In this document: one piece after another, positions 1-9,224 of the stretch | Numbering within the stretch: position 1 is the first letter of the stretch | How the letters are laid out: the number at the start of each line of letters is the position of its first letter | Position numbers and translations under genes: made by a program | Assembly: GCA_944381075.1 (NCBI GenBank) | Contig: CALWJT010000011.1 | Coordinates: 1-64,000 of the forward strand | DNA from: an uncultured Clostridia bacterium | Lineage (GTDB): Bacteria; Bacillota; Clostridia; Oscillospirales; CAG-272 | DNA: 64,000 nt | Reading direction: 5' to 3' | The notes under the pieces: generated by a model | Told to the model about the DNA's origin: nothing | Seen by the model: only the letters and a program-made list of their open reading frames with translations | Databases searched by the model: none

Positions 1-166
1 GTCCGAAAAGGATGGCGCCGAGCGCGACGGGGATCACAAGGAAGGTAATGGAAACCGGACCTGCGCGCAGATATCCGATCGGGGTCACGCACATGAGAAG
101 GATAATCGCCATCAGCACGGCAGTAAAAACGAGTCTGCGTATTTTTTCCGTTTGCTTTGTCATCAT
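1..166 (-). CDS. ECF transporter S component, N-terminal part (cut by window edge)
   Basis: Only the first 55 codons are in the window. They read as a short charged start followed by a hydrophobic helix and a second membrane segment rich in Gly/Pro, the pattern of the substrate-binding (S) subunit of energy-coupling-factor vitamin transporters (PF12822-like). Such a protein sits in the membrane and partners with a shared EcfAA'T module, which is not in the window; the substrate cannot be told. The start is the ATG pair at 161-166, preceded by AAGGAA. It follows the aspartate kinase gene by about 70 bases with no clear terminator between, so the two may share a transcript. Family call is moderately sure. 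Confidence 0.6.
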   Translation of the reverse strand, partial: MMTKQTEKIRRLVFTAVLMAIILLMCVTPIGYLRAGPVSITFLVIPVALGAILFG

Positions 167-238
167 TTGTCTCTGATTCCTTTCTTGTCCCGCTGCAAGC
201 TGCAGATCGCTTTTCCGCATCCAAGGGCTTTGCCCGAC

Positions 239-1564
239 TCACGGTGCAGCCGACTTTTTTATTTTCTGCATCCCTATCTTTTCATAAATTTTCCGGACCG
301 CACGCTCAAAGGCCTGCTCACGGATCCCGACCGTAAGGACGATATCATCCGCCCCGAAGCCGATAAACCGTATCCGCTCGCCAAGTTCCTCCAGCGCACA
401 AAATACCGCCGCCGGCACAGAAGGAGGCATTTGCTCGCCCACCACGCAGACAAGCGCAAGCTCTTCTGAAAGTCCAATGGTATCCGGCTCCAGGCACTGA
501 CAAATCTCATTCAAGATGTAATCCTTTTTTCCCGCGATATTTCGGCTTTCTACAAGAATCCCCACCGAATCCACGCTGCGTGCGTCCGCGTACGCTGCCA
601 CCTGCCGGCGCTCAAAAATTCCAAGCAGGCTCTGCACGGCGGCAGAATCCACCCCGATCCGATCCTTGGATACGCGGATGAGAGAATATCCCTTTTTCCC
701 CGCGATCCCGCTTATCCCCGCACCGGTCTTCTTTTTTTCCACAATCATCGTGCCGGGATCGTCCGGGCAGTCTGTATTGCGGATGTTGATCGGGATCCCT
801 GAGCGGCGCACGGGAAAGACCGCATCCTCATGGAGCACGGATGCCCCCATATAGGACAGCCTGCGAAGTTCTTTATAGGATATTATACTCACCGTTTCGG
901 GTTTGTCAACAATTTTCGGGTCCGCAAGCAGGAATCCGGATACATCGGTAAAGTTTTCATACAGATATGCACCCGCGGCATCCGCTGCAACAGCGCCGGT
1001 GATATCCGAGCCGCCGCGCGGGAAGGTCTTGATCGTATCGTTCGGCATTCTTCCGTAAAAACCAGGGATCACGACCGCTTCCCGCTGGGCAAGAAGCGCC
1101 GAGAGCACCGTTCTTGTCTTTCTGCCGTCAAAAGAGCCGTCCTCATGAAAAAAGATGCCGTCCGCCGCGTCGAGGAATTCATATTTTAAAAGCGCCGCAA
1201 AAATTTTGGCGCACAAATATTCGCCCCGTGAAACAAAATAGTCCCGACCGCCGAATTTTACACCGGCATTTTGGATTGCTTCGTATTCCTCCGAAAGGTC
1301 AAGTGAAAGTCCAAGGTCGGAGATTATCCCGTCGAAACGCTCTCTGATTTTTTCAAACAGACATGCTTTTTTCACATCGTCCGGCTCTTCATAGCACCGG
1401 TACAGCAGATCCGTTATTTTTTCATCCTCCGGCGAACGCTTGCCCGGTGCAGAAACCACCACCACGCGCCTGTCCGCGTCGGCGAGGACGATTTCGGCGG
1501 CTTTTTTCATCTGGGCCGCGCTGCAAAGCGAGGTTCCGCCGAATTTTACGGCTTTCATCCCCAC
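239..1564 (-). CDS. Aspartate kinase
   Basis: Phosphorylates L-aspartate with ATP, the first step to lysine, threonine, methionine and diaminopimelate; cytosolic. The 441-residue protein begins with the kinase signature KFGGTSL (residues 6-12), has the second signature RGGSDITGA near residue 185, and ends in a roughly 140-residue region that fits the paired ACT regulatory domains of monofunctional aspartokinases. The length is usual for Clostridia. I chose the GTG at 1562-1564 because an AGGTGA ribosome binding site lies six bases before it; the ATG two codons later is the alternative. No lysine riboswitch or T-box fits in the 160 bases upstream. Allosteric feedback is expected from the ACT domains but which amino acid acts is unknown. 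Confidence 0.93.
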   Translation of the reverse strand: MGMKAVKFGGTSLCSAAQMKKAAEIVLADADRRVVVVSAPGKRSPEDEKITDLLYRCYEEPDDVKKACLFEKIRERFDGIISDLGLSLDLSEEYEAIQNAGVKFGGRDYFVSRGEYLCAKIFAALLKYEFLDAADGIFFHEDGSFDGRKTRTVLSALLAQREAVVIPGFYGRMPNDTIKTFPRGGSDITGAVAADAAGAYLYENFTDVSGFLLADPKIVDKPETVSIISYKELRRLSYMGASVLHEDAVFPVRRSGIPINIRNTDCPDDPGTMIVEKKKTGAGISGIAGKKGYSLIRVSKDRIGVDSAAVQSLLGIFERRQVAAYADARSVDSVGILVESRNIAGKKDYILNEICQCLEPDTIGLSEELALVCVVGEQMPPSVPAAVFCALEELGERIRFIGFGADDIVLTVGIREQAFERAVRKIYEKIGMQKIKKSAAP

Positions 1565-1676
1565 CGAAAATCACCTCTCTTTCTTTGATCTTATAAGCGG
1601 GAAATCTTCCCGCCACTCCATCATATGAAAAAACAGGCAAAAGGGTTTGCCCGGAATCCCGTTTTTTCCTGCAGAC

Positions 1677-1710
1677 AAAAAGGGCACGGCAATCAGACCG
1701 TGCCCTTTTT
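1677..1710 (-). terminator. Rho-independent terminator
   Basis: A perfect 13-bp stem (AAAAAGGGCACGG with its complement) and an 8-base loop, with a run of T on the minus strand. It lies just after the stop of the 1725-2612 membrane protein gene and so ends the minus-strand glycan block. Confidence 0.85.
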
Positions 1711-1724
1711 GCGTCGAGCAAAAA

Positions 1725-2612
1725 CTACAAAATATTGATAAAAGAATCCGCGATCCCGATCAAAAAGAAGCCGGCAGCGGCGGAGACCACATTCGCCGCG
1801 GCAGCATAGGCGATCCTTCTCGCCTTGGAAACGCCCCGCAGCAAAAATGCGTATGCGGTCATCTCGACCGCGAGGATCACAAGCTCCAAAGGAAGAAGGA
1901 TCAAATACGCCGTCAGAAGGCCGGAGGATACGAGCGTGCTCGTCATGATGCCCGTGAGAAGAAGCTGGGTCGCCAGATTGACGCCGAAGAATACAAGCAG
2001 ATTTTTCTTCACCGGGATCCGGAACAGCAGAAGGATCAAAAATTCCACAAGCACCGTCGGGACGAATGTCGCCGCGAACTGTCCAAGGTACAAAAGCGGT
2101 ACCGAGGGGCTTTCCGTCACAGCGATGCTTCCCGTCTCAGGGTCCAGCTTTACCCGAATGGTTTCCTGAAACACTTTTTTTGTGAGGATCTCGGAGGTCA
2201 TGACCTGCAGATCCTCCGTCACGATGAGGATCCGATACGTATCCGGCACGCCGAAATACGAAAAGGTATGCGCTGCCCCGCGTTCCTCCCGAACTCCCGT
2301 AAGCGAGCCGAACAGAGGGGCGGCCGTGCCTGTCACAAGCGCTGTATGCCATCCGTCCTGCCGCTGCGCTTCCAAGGCGGCGAGCATCTCCGGATCACAG
2401 GCGGCCCGCTCCTCCTCGGTCAAATTGGAATGAAACTCGTACTCGCTGTCCGGTATCAGAAGGTCCAGATAATAGACGTCGGGCGGATTTTCTACAACAA
2501 TCGTCGTACCCGGCTTCGGTCCCATGTCCGCATGGACCGGCAGGACGGACAAAGCTGCGATAAACAGAACGACAAAGCTTGCCGCTATTCTTTTCAAGCT
2601 TGTTCTCTTCAT
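1725..2612 (-). CDS. Secreted-domain membrane protein of unknown function
   Basis: 295 residues. A signal peptide (basic start, then a hydrophobic stretch to about residue 27) ends before ADMGPKP, a tag I have seen at the mature N-terminus of unnamed Firmicute membrane proteins. A soluble extracytoplasmic part of about 140 residues follows, then four or five membrane helices from about residue 170 to the end. Function is not recognised. The gene starts 24 bases after the Gfo/Idh/MocA-like gene with a GGGGGG ribosome binding site, so it is probably co-transcribed with it, and it ends at a good terminator. It could be a sensor or a surface adapter; nothing in the sequence decides. Confidence 0.75.
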   Translation of the reverse strand: MKRTSLKRIAASFVVLFIAALSVLPVHADMGPKPGTTIVVENPPDVYYLDLLIPDSEYEFHSNLTEEERAACDPEMLAALEAQRQDGWHTALVTGTAAPLFGSLTGVREERGAAHTFSYFGVPDTYRILIVTEDLQVMTSEILTKKVFQETIRVKLDPETGSIAVTESPSVPLLYLGQFAATFVPTVLVEFLILLLFRIPVKKNLLVFFGVNLATQLLLTGIMTSTLVSSGLLTAYLILLPLELVILAVEMTAYAFLLRGVSKARRIAYAAAANVVSAAAGFFLIGIADSFINIL

Positions 2613-2636
2613 AAAAAATCCCCCCTTGGAAGAAGC

Positions 2637-3926
2637 TTATCCCCGCTCAAATTCCGAGAGCGCGACGGTCCTGCCCTCTTTCCGGCTGATTTCTGCCGCG
2701 TAAACGCAGAGATGTCCGTCGATAGAGGTGTCGATGGAGGTCAACGACGCCGTGGGACGCCCTGTACGAAGATATCCGACAAGCTGCCGCATGATCTCGT
2801 TGTCTCCGCCCCCATGCTTGCCGATCTCGCTGTGCTCGCGCGTGGAAACGGTCTTCGTATCGTACGAATATCTGTCGTTTTCCCGCGTGAAAATTCTCAG
2901 CTCAAACTCATTTTCTTCAAAGACGCCCTCGATCTCTCCGTTTGTCCCGACGATATGCAGATACCTCTCCGGCTTTGCGCAGGCGCCGACAAGATTCAGC
3001 GTGCCCATCGAGCCGTTCTCGAACGCGACGATGACGTTCTGATTGTCCACGATGTCCCCGCCGCTGTTATAGGCACAGAGCCCGTAGGCGGAATGCTTCA
3101 TATACTCGATCTTGTCCTCGCGCGTGATGGTATCCAGCGGCTTTCCGATCCCCGCCCAGGTCTGGAACGGCATGGTATCGCGCTCCAGATGGATCTTTAC
3201 GGCAGAATAATTGCAGGTTTTTTCATGGGGGCAGTCGAAGCACCGCTCCGTCGCGCCCTCCGGCGCATTGCGCGGGATGAAATTCTCCCGATAGCCGAGG
3301 CTCGTCACGCGCGCAGGCCGGGAGGCGTCCCCCAGCCAGCACATGAGGTCCACGTCGTGACAGCATTTGGCAAGCAGAAGTCCCGAACCGCATTCCTTTT
3401 CGCTCTTCCATTTGCCGCGCACGAACGAATCGATAAAGTGCGCCATGCCGACATGCTCGGTCATCTCAATGCTGCGGACCCTGCCGATCTCTCCCGCATC
3501 GATCGCTTTTTTGACAGCGGAATAAAACGGCGTATAGCGCAGCACATGACATATGATAAGCCGGCAGCCCTTCCGGTGCGCCGTGTCCCGCAAATCGAGC
3601 AGTTCCTTCTCATTGGGACATACCGGCTTTTCGAGAAGCACGTCGTAGCCTCCCTCCAAGAGTGCCATCGCCGTCGGATAATGCGCCTCGTCCATGGTCG
3701 CATCGATCACGATGTCACACTTTATACCGGCGGCAATCAGAGAGTCTGCGCCATCGAATGCGCGCTCCGGCGGGAGCGAGTAGCGTGCACGGGCCTGTTC
3801 TCTATGGAGCACATCCGTATCGGCGACCGCCACGATTTCGAGCTCATCGGGATTGCGCAGCGCGTAATCCGCATAAATACAGCCGCGGTCCCCGCAGCCG
3901 AGTACGGCAGCTTTGATTTTCTTCAT
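2637..3926 (-). CDS. Gfo/Idh/MocA family oxidoreductase
   Basis: Probable NAD(P)-dependent sugar or inositol dehydrogenase, cytosolic. The N-terminus carries the Rossmann pattern VLGCGDRG (about residues 8-15) and the family motif EKPVCPN near residue 100, whose lysine is the usual catalytic residue; the C-terminal alpha/beta domain extends to residue 429, somewhat longer than the typical 340-390. A cysteine pair (CFDCPHEKTC) in the middle is an insertion seen in some members. Start ATG has AGGAGG ahead of it. It lies between a GH106-like hydrolase and a membrane protein, which suggests it oxidises a sugar released by the hydrolase. The exact substrate is unknown. Confidence 0.85.
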   Translation of the reverse strand: MKKIKAAVLGCGDRGCIYADYALRNPDELEIVAVADTDVLHREQARARYSLPPERAFDGADSLIAAGIKCDIVIDATMDEAHYPTAMALLEGGYDVLLEKPVCPNEKELLDLRDTAHRKGCRLIICHVLRYTPFYSAVKKAIDAGEIGRVRSIEMTEHVGMAHFIDSFVRGKWKSEKECGSGLLLAKCCHDVDLMCWLGDASRPARVTSLGYRENFIPRNAPEGATERCFDCPHEKTCNYSAVKIHLERDTMPFQTWAGIGKPLDTITREDKIEYMKHSAYGLCAYNSGGDIVDNQNVIVAFENGSMGTLNLVGACAKPERYLHIVGTNGEIEGVFEENEFELRIFTRENDRYSYDTKTVSTREHSEIGKHGGGDNEIMRQLVGYLRTGRPTASLTSIDTSIDGHLCVYAAEISRKEGRTVALSEFERG

Positions 3927-3964
3927 GGATCGTTCCTCCTAAGAATCGTTTCTTCGTTTTCCTC

Positions 3965-3993
3965 ATCATATCACACCGCAGAGGAAATTTCAA
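3965..3993 (-). promoter_or_regulatory. Sigma-A-type promoter for the Gfo/Idh/MocA gene
   Basis: On the minus strand TTGAAA (3988-3993) and TATGAT (3965-3970) are separated by 17 bases, about 40 bases before the ATG. It gives the oxidoreductase and the following membrane protein their own transcript, separate from the hydrolase promoter. Confidence 0.75.
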
Positions 3994-4036
3994 CACAAAA
4001 TCGCACCCGCCCGCACATCCTCCGGAAAGCCGTGCC

Positions 4037-7000
4037 TTACGGCCTCCTCGGACAGATCCGAAGGACGGGCTCCGTCAAAAGCCCGGATACAGGGCTCCCG
4101 CCGTAGCGCGTCGGGACCGCAAGGTAGAAATTGGCAAGCGTATTGTAGACCTCGATCCTCAGCTCGTTCTCACCGTCCTCAAGAAGGTCCGTAAGCTCGA
4201 ACCGGTAAGGCGGGGCGATCCTCACGCCGGCGCTTTTTCCGTTCACAAACACTTCGGCGGACGAACGAACGGCGCCGAGGTCCAAAACAACGCTGCCCCC
4301 GTCCGCCTCGACCGGCGGGAGCGTGCGCATATAGGCGGCGCCGCCGGAATAGCATTCGAGCCCGTCGCACAGGCTCCAGTCTCCGGCAGGAAAAAGCCCT
4401 TCGGCACAGTCAAAATCGATGAATTCGTCGATCACGGCGCCGCCGTAGTGCTCCGGGCGAAGCGCTGCCCGGATGAGGATCTGCGCAGGACGCGTCAGCA
4501 CGGCATCCGGCTCGCAGAGCCATTCCTCGGCCCCGGACGGAAGGACCCTGCCGGTCCGGTCCGCCCGAATCGGCCTCCCGTCCGCAAAAACGGCAAGGGA
4601 ATCCGCAAATGCGGGAATCCTCATGCGGCGAAGTCCCGGCGGCGACTGGAAGCGGAAAAAGCCGAATTTCGGCGCGCGGGCCCCGCCGTAATAATCGTAC
4701 CTCAGCGCCGATCTATCATGCGTCCAGCGCATGGAAAGCTCTCCTGCCGGCTCCGCGGACGGCGTCTCTCTGCGGCTGAGCATGAAATACGCCGAGCCCT
4801 CCCCGTCATACGCAAGCGCGACCCGATGGATGCCCTGTTCCAGCCGGATGCCATGCGTATCCGCAGGGAGCACCCTCCCGTCGACCGCGGCAAAACGGGG
4901 CGCCGTCCCGCCGGAAAGGATAAAATACGTTCCGGAGCGCGGAACGTCCACCGCGCCGGCAAACACGCGGCCGCGTGCCGATGCCGGCGCATCCTTCGGC
5001 TCGCAGAAATATAAAAATTCGTCTGTGACAAGCTCCTTGAGCCCATGATAGCCCTGCGCGCCCGGCTGTCCCCATCTGCCGTAGCGCCAGGAGATCTCAT
5101 AATCGGAAAAGCCCGCCGTGTCCCCGACCCTTGCCCTTTCAAACGACCGGACAAGTGCCTCTTCTGTCTCAAAAGGTCCTTCGCATTTCATGATCTTGCC
5201 GAACGAGAACCGGACCCTGCCATGAAACGCGGAGGCATCCGGCGCCTGCTCGCAGTTTCCTTCCGCATATGCGGCGGTGCAGAGTCTCGCGCCGACAAAG
5301 GAGTCCGACGCGGGAAGCCGGAAATCCCCCATACGGTTATCGAGCGTCGGGAGAAGTCGGAAGCGGTAATCGCCAGAAAGCGTAAGGCTTCGCGCCGGCA
5401 GCCCGTAGCCGCGGTACGATGCGTCGGGCGCTTTCCCCGTGCGGTCGAACACGATCAGCTCATATTCCGACGCCTCAAGCGGCAGAGCAAGAGAGGTCGT
5501 TCCATCTCCATGAGGAACCGATGCAAGGGAATACCGCTTCCCGTCATACGGATTCCAGAGCGCAGCCGTCCCCTGCGCACGGAACCGGCAGACGGTCCCC
5601 TTCGGCACACCGTACACCATATAGACGTCCCGCCCGCCGATTTTTCTGTGATGAAGGAAGCGGTCGCCGCCATAGGCCGAGGAGAAGTCAAGCGTCCCGA
5701 TTTCCGCGGCAACGGAAGGGACGACCTCCTCCATCGACGGGATGACGTTTTTCCCGTCCGCGAACATATCCCGCACCATCCCGTCGAGCACGGGGTCGCG
5801 CCGCCCCGCACGGTCCGATGCGCACGGCAGCTCTCCGACCGCCAGCACCGTCCCGCCCGCGCGGGAGAACGCATGCAGCTTTTCCAGCATGGAAAAGCGG
5901 ACGACCGGCATCGCAGGCAGGATCACGACGCGGTAGCGCTCCCCCGCGACGCAGAGCGCGCCGCCCTCGATCTTTGCCCGTACAATCGATTCAAAATCGA
6001 TAAAATCCGCATCGATGCCGCTTCGGTACAGACGGTCCAGCAGCTCGAACGCCGTGTCGGCAGCAAGCTTCCCTTCCGCCGGGACTCCGCCCTCCGCCGC
6101 CGCGACAGGATATACAACCGCGGCGTCGCAGACATGCACGCCCTGCGACAAAAGATAGCCAAGCCGCAGCGTCGCGTGCGTGAATTCTGAAAAATGCTTC
6201 CAGTACGGCATGCGGAAGCAGTTGCAGGGCGGCGCCCACTCCCACCAGCCGCCGTGCGTCGTATAGTAGCAGCCGTGCAGGGAAAGAAGGTTCTGCCCCA
6301 TCACGAAATTGCGCGCCGTCACGTCCGCCATGTCGGCGCTCGAAACGCCCCAGCCGCTGCTGTGATAGCCCTCGAGCCATACGCGCGGACGCTCGTATAG
6401 ATGCGCGATGGACGACGCGACCTTGTTTTTGACGATGTTCGCGTTCATCATCGGCTGATCGCAGCCGGGTCCCTGATTGTACTTCTGCGTGCGGAAATAA
6501 TCGCCGAATTCCGTAAGATCGGTCCCTCTGCCGCCGTGGTCGCAGCCATAGATCATCCCCCGCTTCTCATGCCAGTCAAATACTTTGGAAAAGTAGTTTT
6601 CGTTCTCCAGCGTCACCACGACGTCGTTGTAGTCGAGGCGGACCTTCGGCGTGATGTCGCCGATGTCGCAGAAAAGCCCCGCAAGCAGAGGAATCAGATC
6701 ATAGCCCTTTCTCTTCCGGAACTCCTCGGCGAGCCTTCCGTCCCAGAGCTTGGGGAGCGTATTACGGAAGGAGCGGTCGGCAAGGCCGAAGTTCAGCTCG
6801 TCGGAAAAGAAGAAATTCAGCCCGTCCCCGCACTCGCCTGGGAAATGCTCCTCAAAGCGCCCAAAAAAATGGCGGATCGCCGACTCCCCAGCGTCGGGGT
6901 GCATCGGGTCGACGGAAAGCGGCTCCTCCTCATAATAAACCAAGACCAGTGTGCCGTCCGCCGCCGGTGTCAGGGAAACGGCGCCGTCCGAGATGGCGCC

Positions 7001-7516
7001 GTTCACGTCGGAAAGTCCCTGCGGCGATACCAATCCCGCGCTGAGAAAGCCCTCGGGAAGGGGAATGGAGATCGGTGCTCCCGCCGTCACGGGATGGGAC
7101 CTCGCCCGCAGCCATCCGCCGTGGATATCCGGATTTTCCCGAATCATATCGTCGGCAAAATTGCCCTGTCCGGGAATGCCGAGCGTGTAGTCGGAAAGGC
7201 TCACGGAAAATCCGTATTTTTTGCCCTTATCGATCATCCATCCGACAAGCTCCCACCATGCGTCGCTGTAAAGGGGCGGATCGCTCGGATAGGTGAGCCC
7301 GTAGGCGCGCCCGCCCTTCGCGCTGTGCGCATAGTTGATCTGCAGCCCGCAGAGGTCGTGCCCCGAGAGCTTTTCCAGCTCAAAGGACAGCCTCTCCTTC
7401 GTAAGAGGGTCCCCGACCCACCAGAAAAACGGCACGATGCCGTAGCAGGCGGGAGGATTGCGGAAACCCTGTTCGATATCGCTCGTCCCTTCTCTGTCCG
7501 GTTTGACGAATTTCAT
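4037..7516 (-). CDS. GH106-like glycoside hydrolase (probable alpha-L-rhamnosidase family)
   Basis: 1159 residues, no signal peptide, so probably acts in the cytosol on imported oligosaccharides. The N-terminal 60 residues (PFFWWVGDPLTKERL, then a region ending in GLQINYAH) match the start of the GH106 alpha-L-rhamnosidase-like catalytic barrel; the middle (about residues 480-620) looks like the glutamine-amidotransferase-like fold found in such enzymes; the last 150 residues have the beta-sandwich, sugar-binding look (AEVFVNGKSAGVR, then NELRIEVYNTLAN). Known GH106 enzymes remove rhamnose from plant or bacterial glycans; for this protein that is inference. Its neighbour oxidoreductase fits sugar catabolism. 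The ribosome binding site lies inside a leader hairpin. Confidence 0.72.
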   Translation of the reverse strand: MKFVKPDREGTSDIEQGFRNPPACYGIVPFFWWVGDPLTKERLSFELEKLSGHDLCGLQINYAHSAKGGRAYGLTYPSDPPLYSDAWWELVGWMIDKGKKYGFSVSLSDYTLGIPGQGNFADDMIRENPDIHGGWLRARSHPVTAGAPISIPLPEGFLSAGLVSPQGLSDVNGAISDGAVSLTPAADGTLVLVYYEEEPLSVDPMHPDAGESAIRHFFGRFEEHFPGECGDGLNFFFSDELNFGLADRSFRNTLPKLWDGRLAEEFRKRKGYDLIPLLAGLFCDIGDITPKVRLDYNDVVVTLENENYFSKVFDWHEKRGMIYGCDHGGRGTDLTEFGDYFRTQKYNQGPGCDQPMMNANIVKNKVASSIAHLYERPRVWLEGYHSSGWGVSSADMADVTARNFVMGQNLLSLHGCYYTTHGGWWEWAPPCNCFRMPYWKHFSEFTHATLRLGYLLSQGVHVCDAAVVYPVAAAEGGVPAEGKLAADTAFELLDRLYRSGIDADFIDFESIVRAKIEGGALCVAGERYRVVILPAMPVVRFSMLEKLHAFSRAGGTVLAVGELPCASDRAGRRDPVLDGMVRDMFADGKNVIPSMEEVVPSVAAEIGTLDFSSAYGGDRFLHHRKIGGRDVYMVYGVPKGTVCRFRAQGTAALWNPYDGKRYSLASVPHGDGTTSLALPLEASEYELIVFDRTGKAPDASYRGYGLPARSLTLSGDYRFRLLPTLDNRMGDFRLPASDSFVGARLCTAAYAEGNCEQAPDASAFHGRVRFSFGKIMKCEGPFETEEALVRSFERARVGDTAGFSDYEISWRYGRWGQPGAQGYHGLKELVTDEFLYFCEPKDAPASARGRVFAGAVDVPRSGTYFILSGGTAPRFAAVDGRVLPADTHGIRLEQGIHRVALAYDGEGSAYFMLSRRETPSAEPAGELSMRWTHDRSALRYDYYGGARAPKFGFFRFQSPPGLRRMRIPAFADSLAVFADGRPIRADRTGRVLPSGAEEWLCEPDAVLTRPAQILIRAALRPEHYGGAVIDEFIDFDCAEGLFPAGDWSLCDGLECYSGGAAYMRTLPPVEADGGSVVLDLGAVRSSAEVFVNGKSAGVRIAPPYRFELTDLLEDGENELRIEVYNTLANFYLAVPTRYGGSPVSGLLTEPVLRICPRRP

Positions 7517-7519
7517 AAA

Positions 7520-7566
7520 ATATCCCCCCGATTTCGGGCGGGATCCGCCCGTTTTTCGGGGGATAT
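7520..7566 (-). promoter_or_regulatory. Leader hairpin covering the ribosome binding site of the GH106-like gene
   Basis: Outer arms at 7520-7531 and 7556-7566 pair over about 11 bp with one bulge, and an inner 7-bp stem (7535-7541 with 7545-7551) has a 3-base loop. The G-run of the outer arm nearest the gene is the only candidate ribosome binding site, seven bases before the ATG. As RNA it would hide that site; as DNA the palindrome also touches the -10 box, so an operator role is possible. Confidence 0.6.
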
Positions 7567-7593
7567 CGTACCATAAAAGGAGTGCTTTGTCAA
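7565..7593 (-). promoter_or_regulatory. Sigma-A-type promoter for the GH106-like gene
   Basis: Minus strand TTGACA (7588-7593), 17-base spacer, TACGAT (7565-7570). The predicted start point falls in the first arm of the leader hairpin. Confidence 0.8.
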
Positions 7594-7755
7594 CCGCGCC
7601 TCACAAATCCGCTTCCCTGCCCGATCCATTTTCGGGGAGCGGCATCCTCACCAAAGAGACGGAAGAAAGCAAAGCGGCCTCTCGCCGGCGCTCCCCATAT
7701 GGCGCGAAGGCATACGCGCAGTTTTATTATAGAAAAAAGAAAATTTCAGAAAGCA
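7594..7755. other. Divergent intergenic spacer between two promoters
   Basis: Between the minus-strand hydrolase promoter and the plus-strand citrate synthase promoter. I see no gene, riboswitch or repeat in it. Confidence 0.6.
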
Positions 7756-7784
7756 TTGACAAAACGTCCGGATTCCGATATAAT
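7756..7784 (+). promoter_or_regulatory. Perfect consensus promoter of the citrate synthase operon
   Basis: TTGACA (7756-7761), exactly 17 bases, TATAAT (7779-7784), about 40 bases before the ATG. A full-consensus sigma-A promoter implies strong expression unless a repressor acts; the GntR gene inside the operon is the obvious candidate. Confidence 0.92.
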
Positions 7785-7825
7785 GGTCACGGATTGTATA
7801 CAAGAATACAAAAGGAGGACCCGCC

Positions 7826-9202
7826 ATGATCATCAAAAACCCGGCCAGCCACCTGCTTGAGCAGTCGCAGTATAAATATTCGCTTCAGGATGTAGACGAG
7901 CCGAACCTTTACAGAGACATTTATCCCTACGACGAAATCCCGAAAATCGCCTTTAACCACCGCCGTGTGCCGCTCAACACGCCGGAGCATATCTGGATCA
8001 CGGATACGACCTTCCGCGACGGGCAGCAGTCCCGCGCGCCGTATACGCCCGAACAGATCGTGACGCTTTACAAAATGCTCTCCCGACTCGGCGGAGAAAA
8101 CGGCATCATCCGGCAGAGCGAATTTTTCGTCTATACGAAAAAGGACCGCGAGGCGGTCGAAAAATGTATGGCGCTCGGCCTTCGCTTTCCGGAAATCACG
8201 ACGTGGATCCGCGCCAAAAAGGAGGACTTCGAGCTGGTCCATGACCTCGGCATCAAGGAAACCGGCATCCTTGTCAGCTGCTCGGACTACCATATTTTCA
8301 AAAAGCTCGGCATGACGCGCTCGCAGGCGCTCGAGCACTATCTTTCCGTCGTAAAGCAGGCATTCGACGCAGGCATCCGTCCCCGCTGCCATCTTGAAGA
8401 TATCACGCGCGCGGACTTCTACGGCTTCGTCGTTCCCTTTGTCAATGAGCTGACGGAGCTTTCGGGAGAATCGGGGATCCCCGTCAAGATCCGCATGTGC
8501 GATACGATGGGTTATGGCGTGCCGTATCCCGGCGTCGCCCTGCCGCGCAGCGTCCCCGGCATCGTATACGGGCTGCACCACTATTCCGACGTCACCTCGG
8601 AAATGCTTGAATGGCACGGACACAACGATTTCTACAAGGCCGTCGTCAACGCCGCCGCCGCATGGCTTTACGGCGCCTCCGCCGTCAATTGCTCCTTGCT
8701 CGGCATCGGCGAGCGGACCGGCAACATCCCGCTTGAGGCGATGGTCATCGAATATGCCTCCCTGCGCGGCACCTTCGACGGCATGGACCCGACGGTCATC
8801 ACCGAGATCGCGGAATACTACCGGCACGAGCTCGGCTACGACATCCCGCCCATGACGCCGTTTGTCGGAGAGAGCTTCAACATGACAAAAGCGGGCATCC
8901 ACGCCGACGGGCTGATGAAGGACGCCGAAATCTACAACATTTTCGATACGGAAAAAATTCTGAATCGTCCCGCCGAGGTCGCCATATCCAATACCTCCGG
9001 ACTTGCCGGCATCGCCTACTGGATCAATACGCATTTCCAGCTTCCGCCGGAAGAAATGCTCGCCAAGCAGGATCCTCTGGTCGTCGGGATGAAGGAGAGG
9101 ATCGACAGCCAGTACACGGACGGCCGCACAACGGTCATGAGCGAGGAGGAGCTGCTTTCCATCATCGATGCGCTCGCGCCGGGGCGCTTCCGGGAGCCGT
9201 GA
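7826..9202 (+). CDS. Re-type citrate synthase (isopropylmalate/homocitrate synthase fold)
   Basis: Condenses acetyl-CoA with oxaloacetate to citrate in the anaerobe-type, Re-face reaction; cytosolic. The 458-residue protein has the DRE-TIM signature DTTFRDGQQ (residues 60-68) and the metal-site motif WHGHND (263-268), followed by CSLLGIGERTGN, but lacks the C-terminal regulatory domain of isopropylmalate synthase. Homocitrate or isopropylmalate synthase would be the alternatives by fold; the operon with aconitase and isocitrate dehydrogenase, and the absence of leucine genes, argues for citrate. A strong AAGGAGG site precedes the ATG, and the promoter is perfect. The 34 bases after the stop lead directly into the regulator gene. 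Confidence 0.85.
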   Translation: MIIKNPASHLLEQSQYKYSLQDVDEPNLYRDIYPYDEIPKIAFNHRRVPLNTPEHIWITDTTFRDGQQSRAPYTPEQIVTLYKMLSRLGGENGIIRQSEFFVYTKKDREAVEKCMALGLRFPEITTWIRAKKEDFELVHDLGIKETGILVSCSDYHIFKKLGMTRSQALEHYLSVVKQAFDAGIRPRCHLEDITRADFYGFVVPFVNELTELSGESGIPVKIRMCDTMGYGVPYPGVALPRSVPGIVYGLHHYSDVTSEMLEWHGHNDFYKAVVNAAAAWLYGASAVNCSLLGIGERTGNIPLEAMVIEYASLRGTFDGMDPTVITEIAEYYRHELGYDIPPMTPFVGESFNMTKAGIHADGLMKDAEIYNIFDTEKILNRPAEVAISNTSGLAGIAYWINTHFQLPPEEMLAKQDPLVVGMKERIDSQYTDGRTTVMSEEELLSIIDALAPGRFREP

Positions 9203-9224
9203 ACGGGAAGCGGGGGAGACACGC

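Noticed and set aside
1647..4106. Very long open frame on the plus strand (819 codons) opposite the membrane protein and oxidoreductase genes
   Set aside because: It is antisense to two recognisable genes with ribosome sites, has Arg/His-rich composition and no domain. GC-rich sequence makes such mirror frames common.
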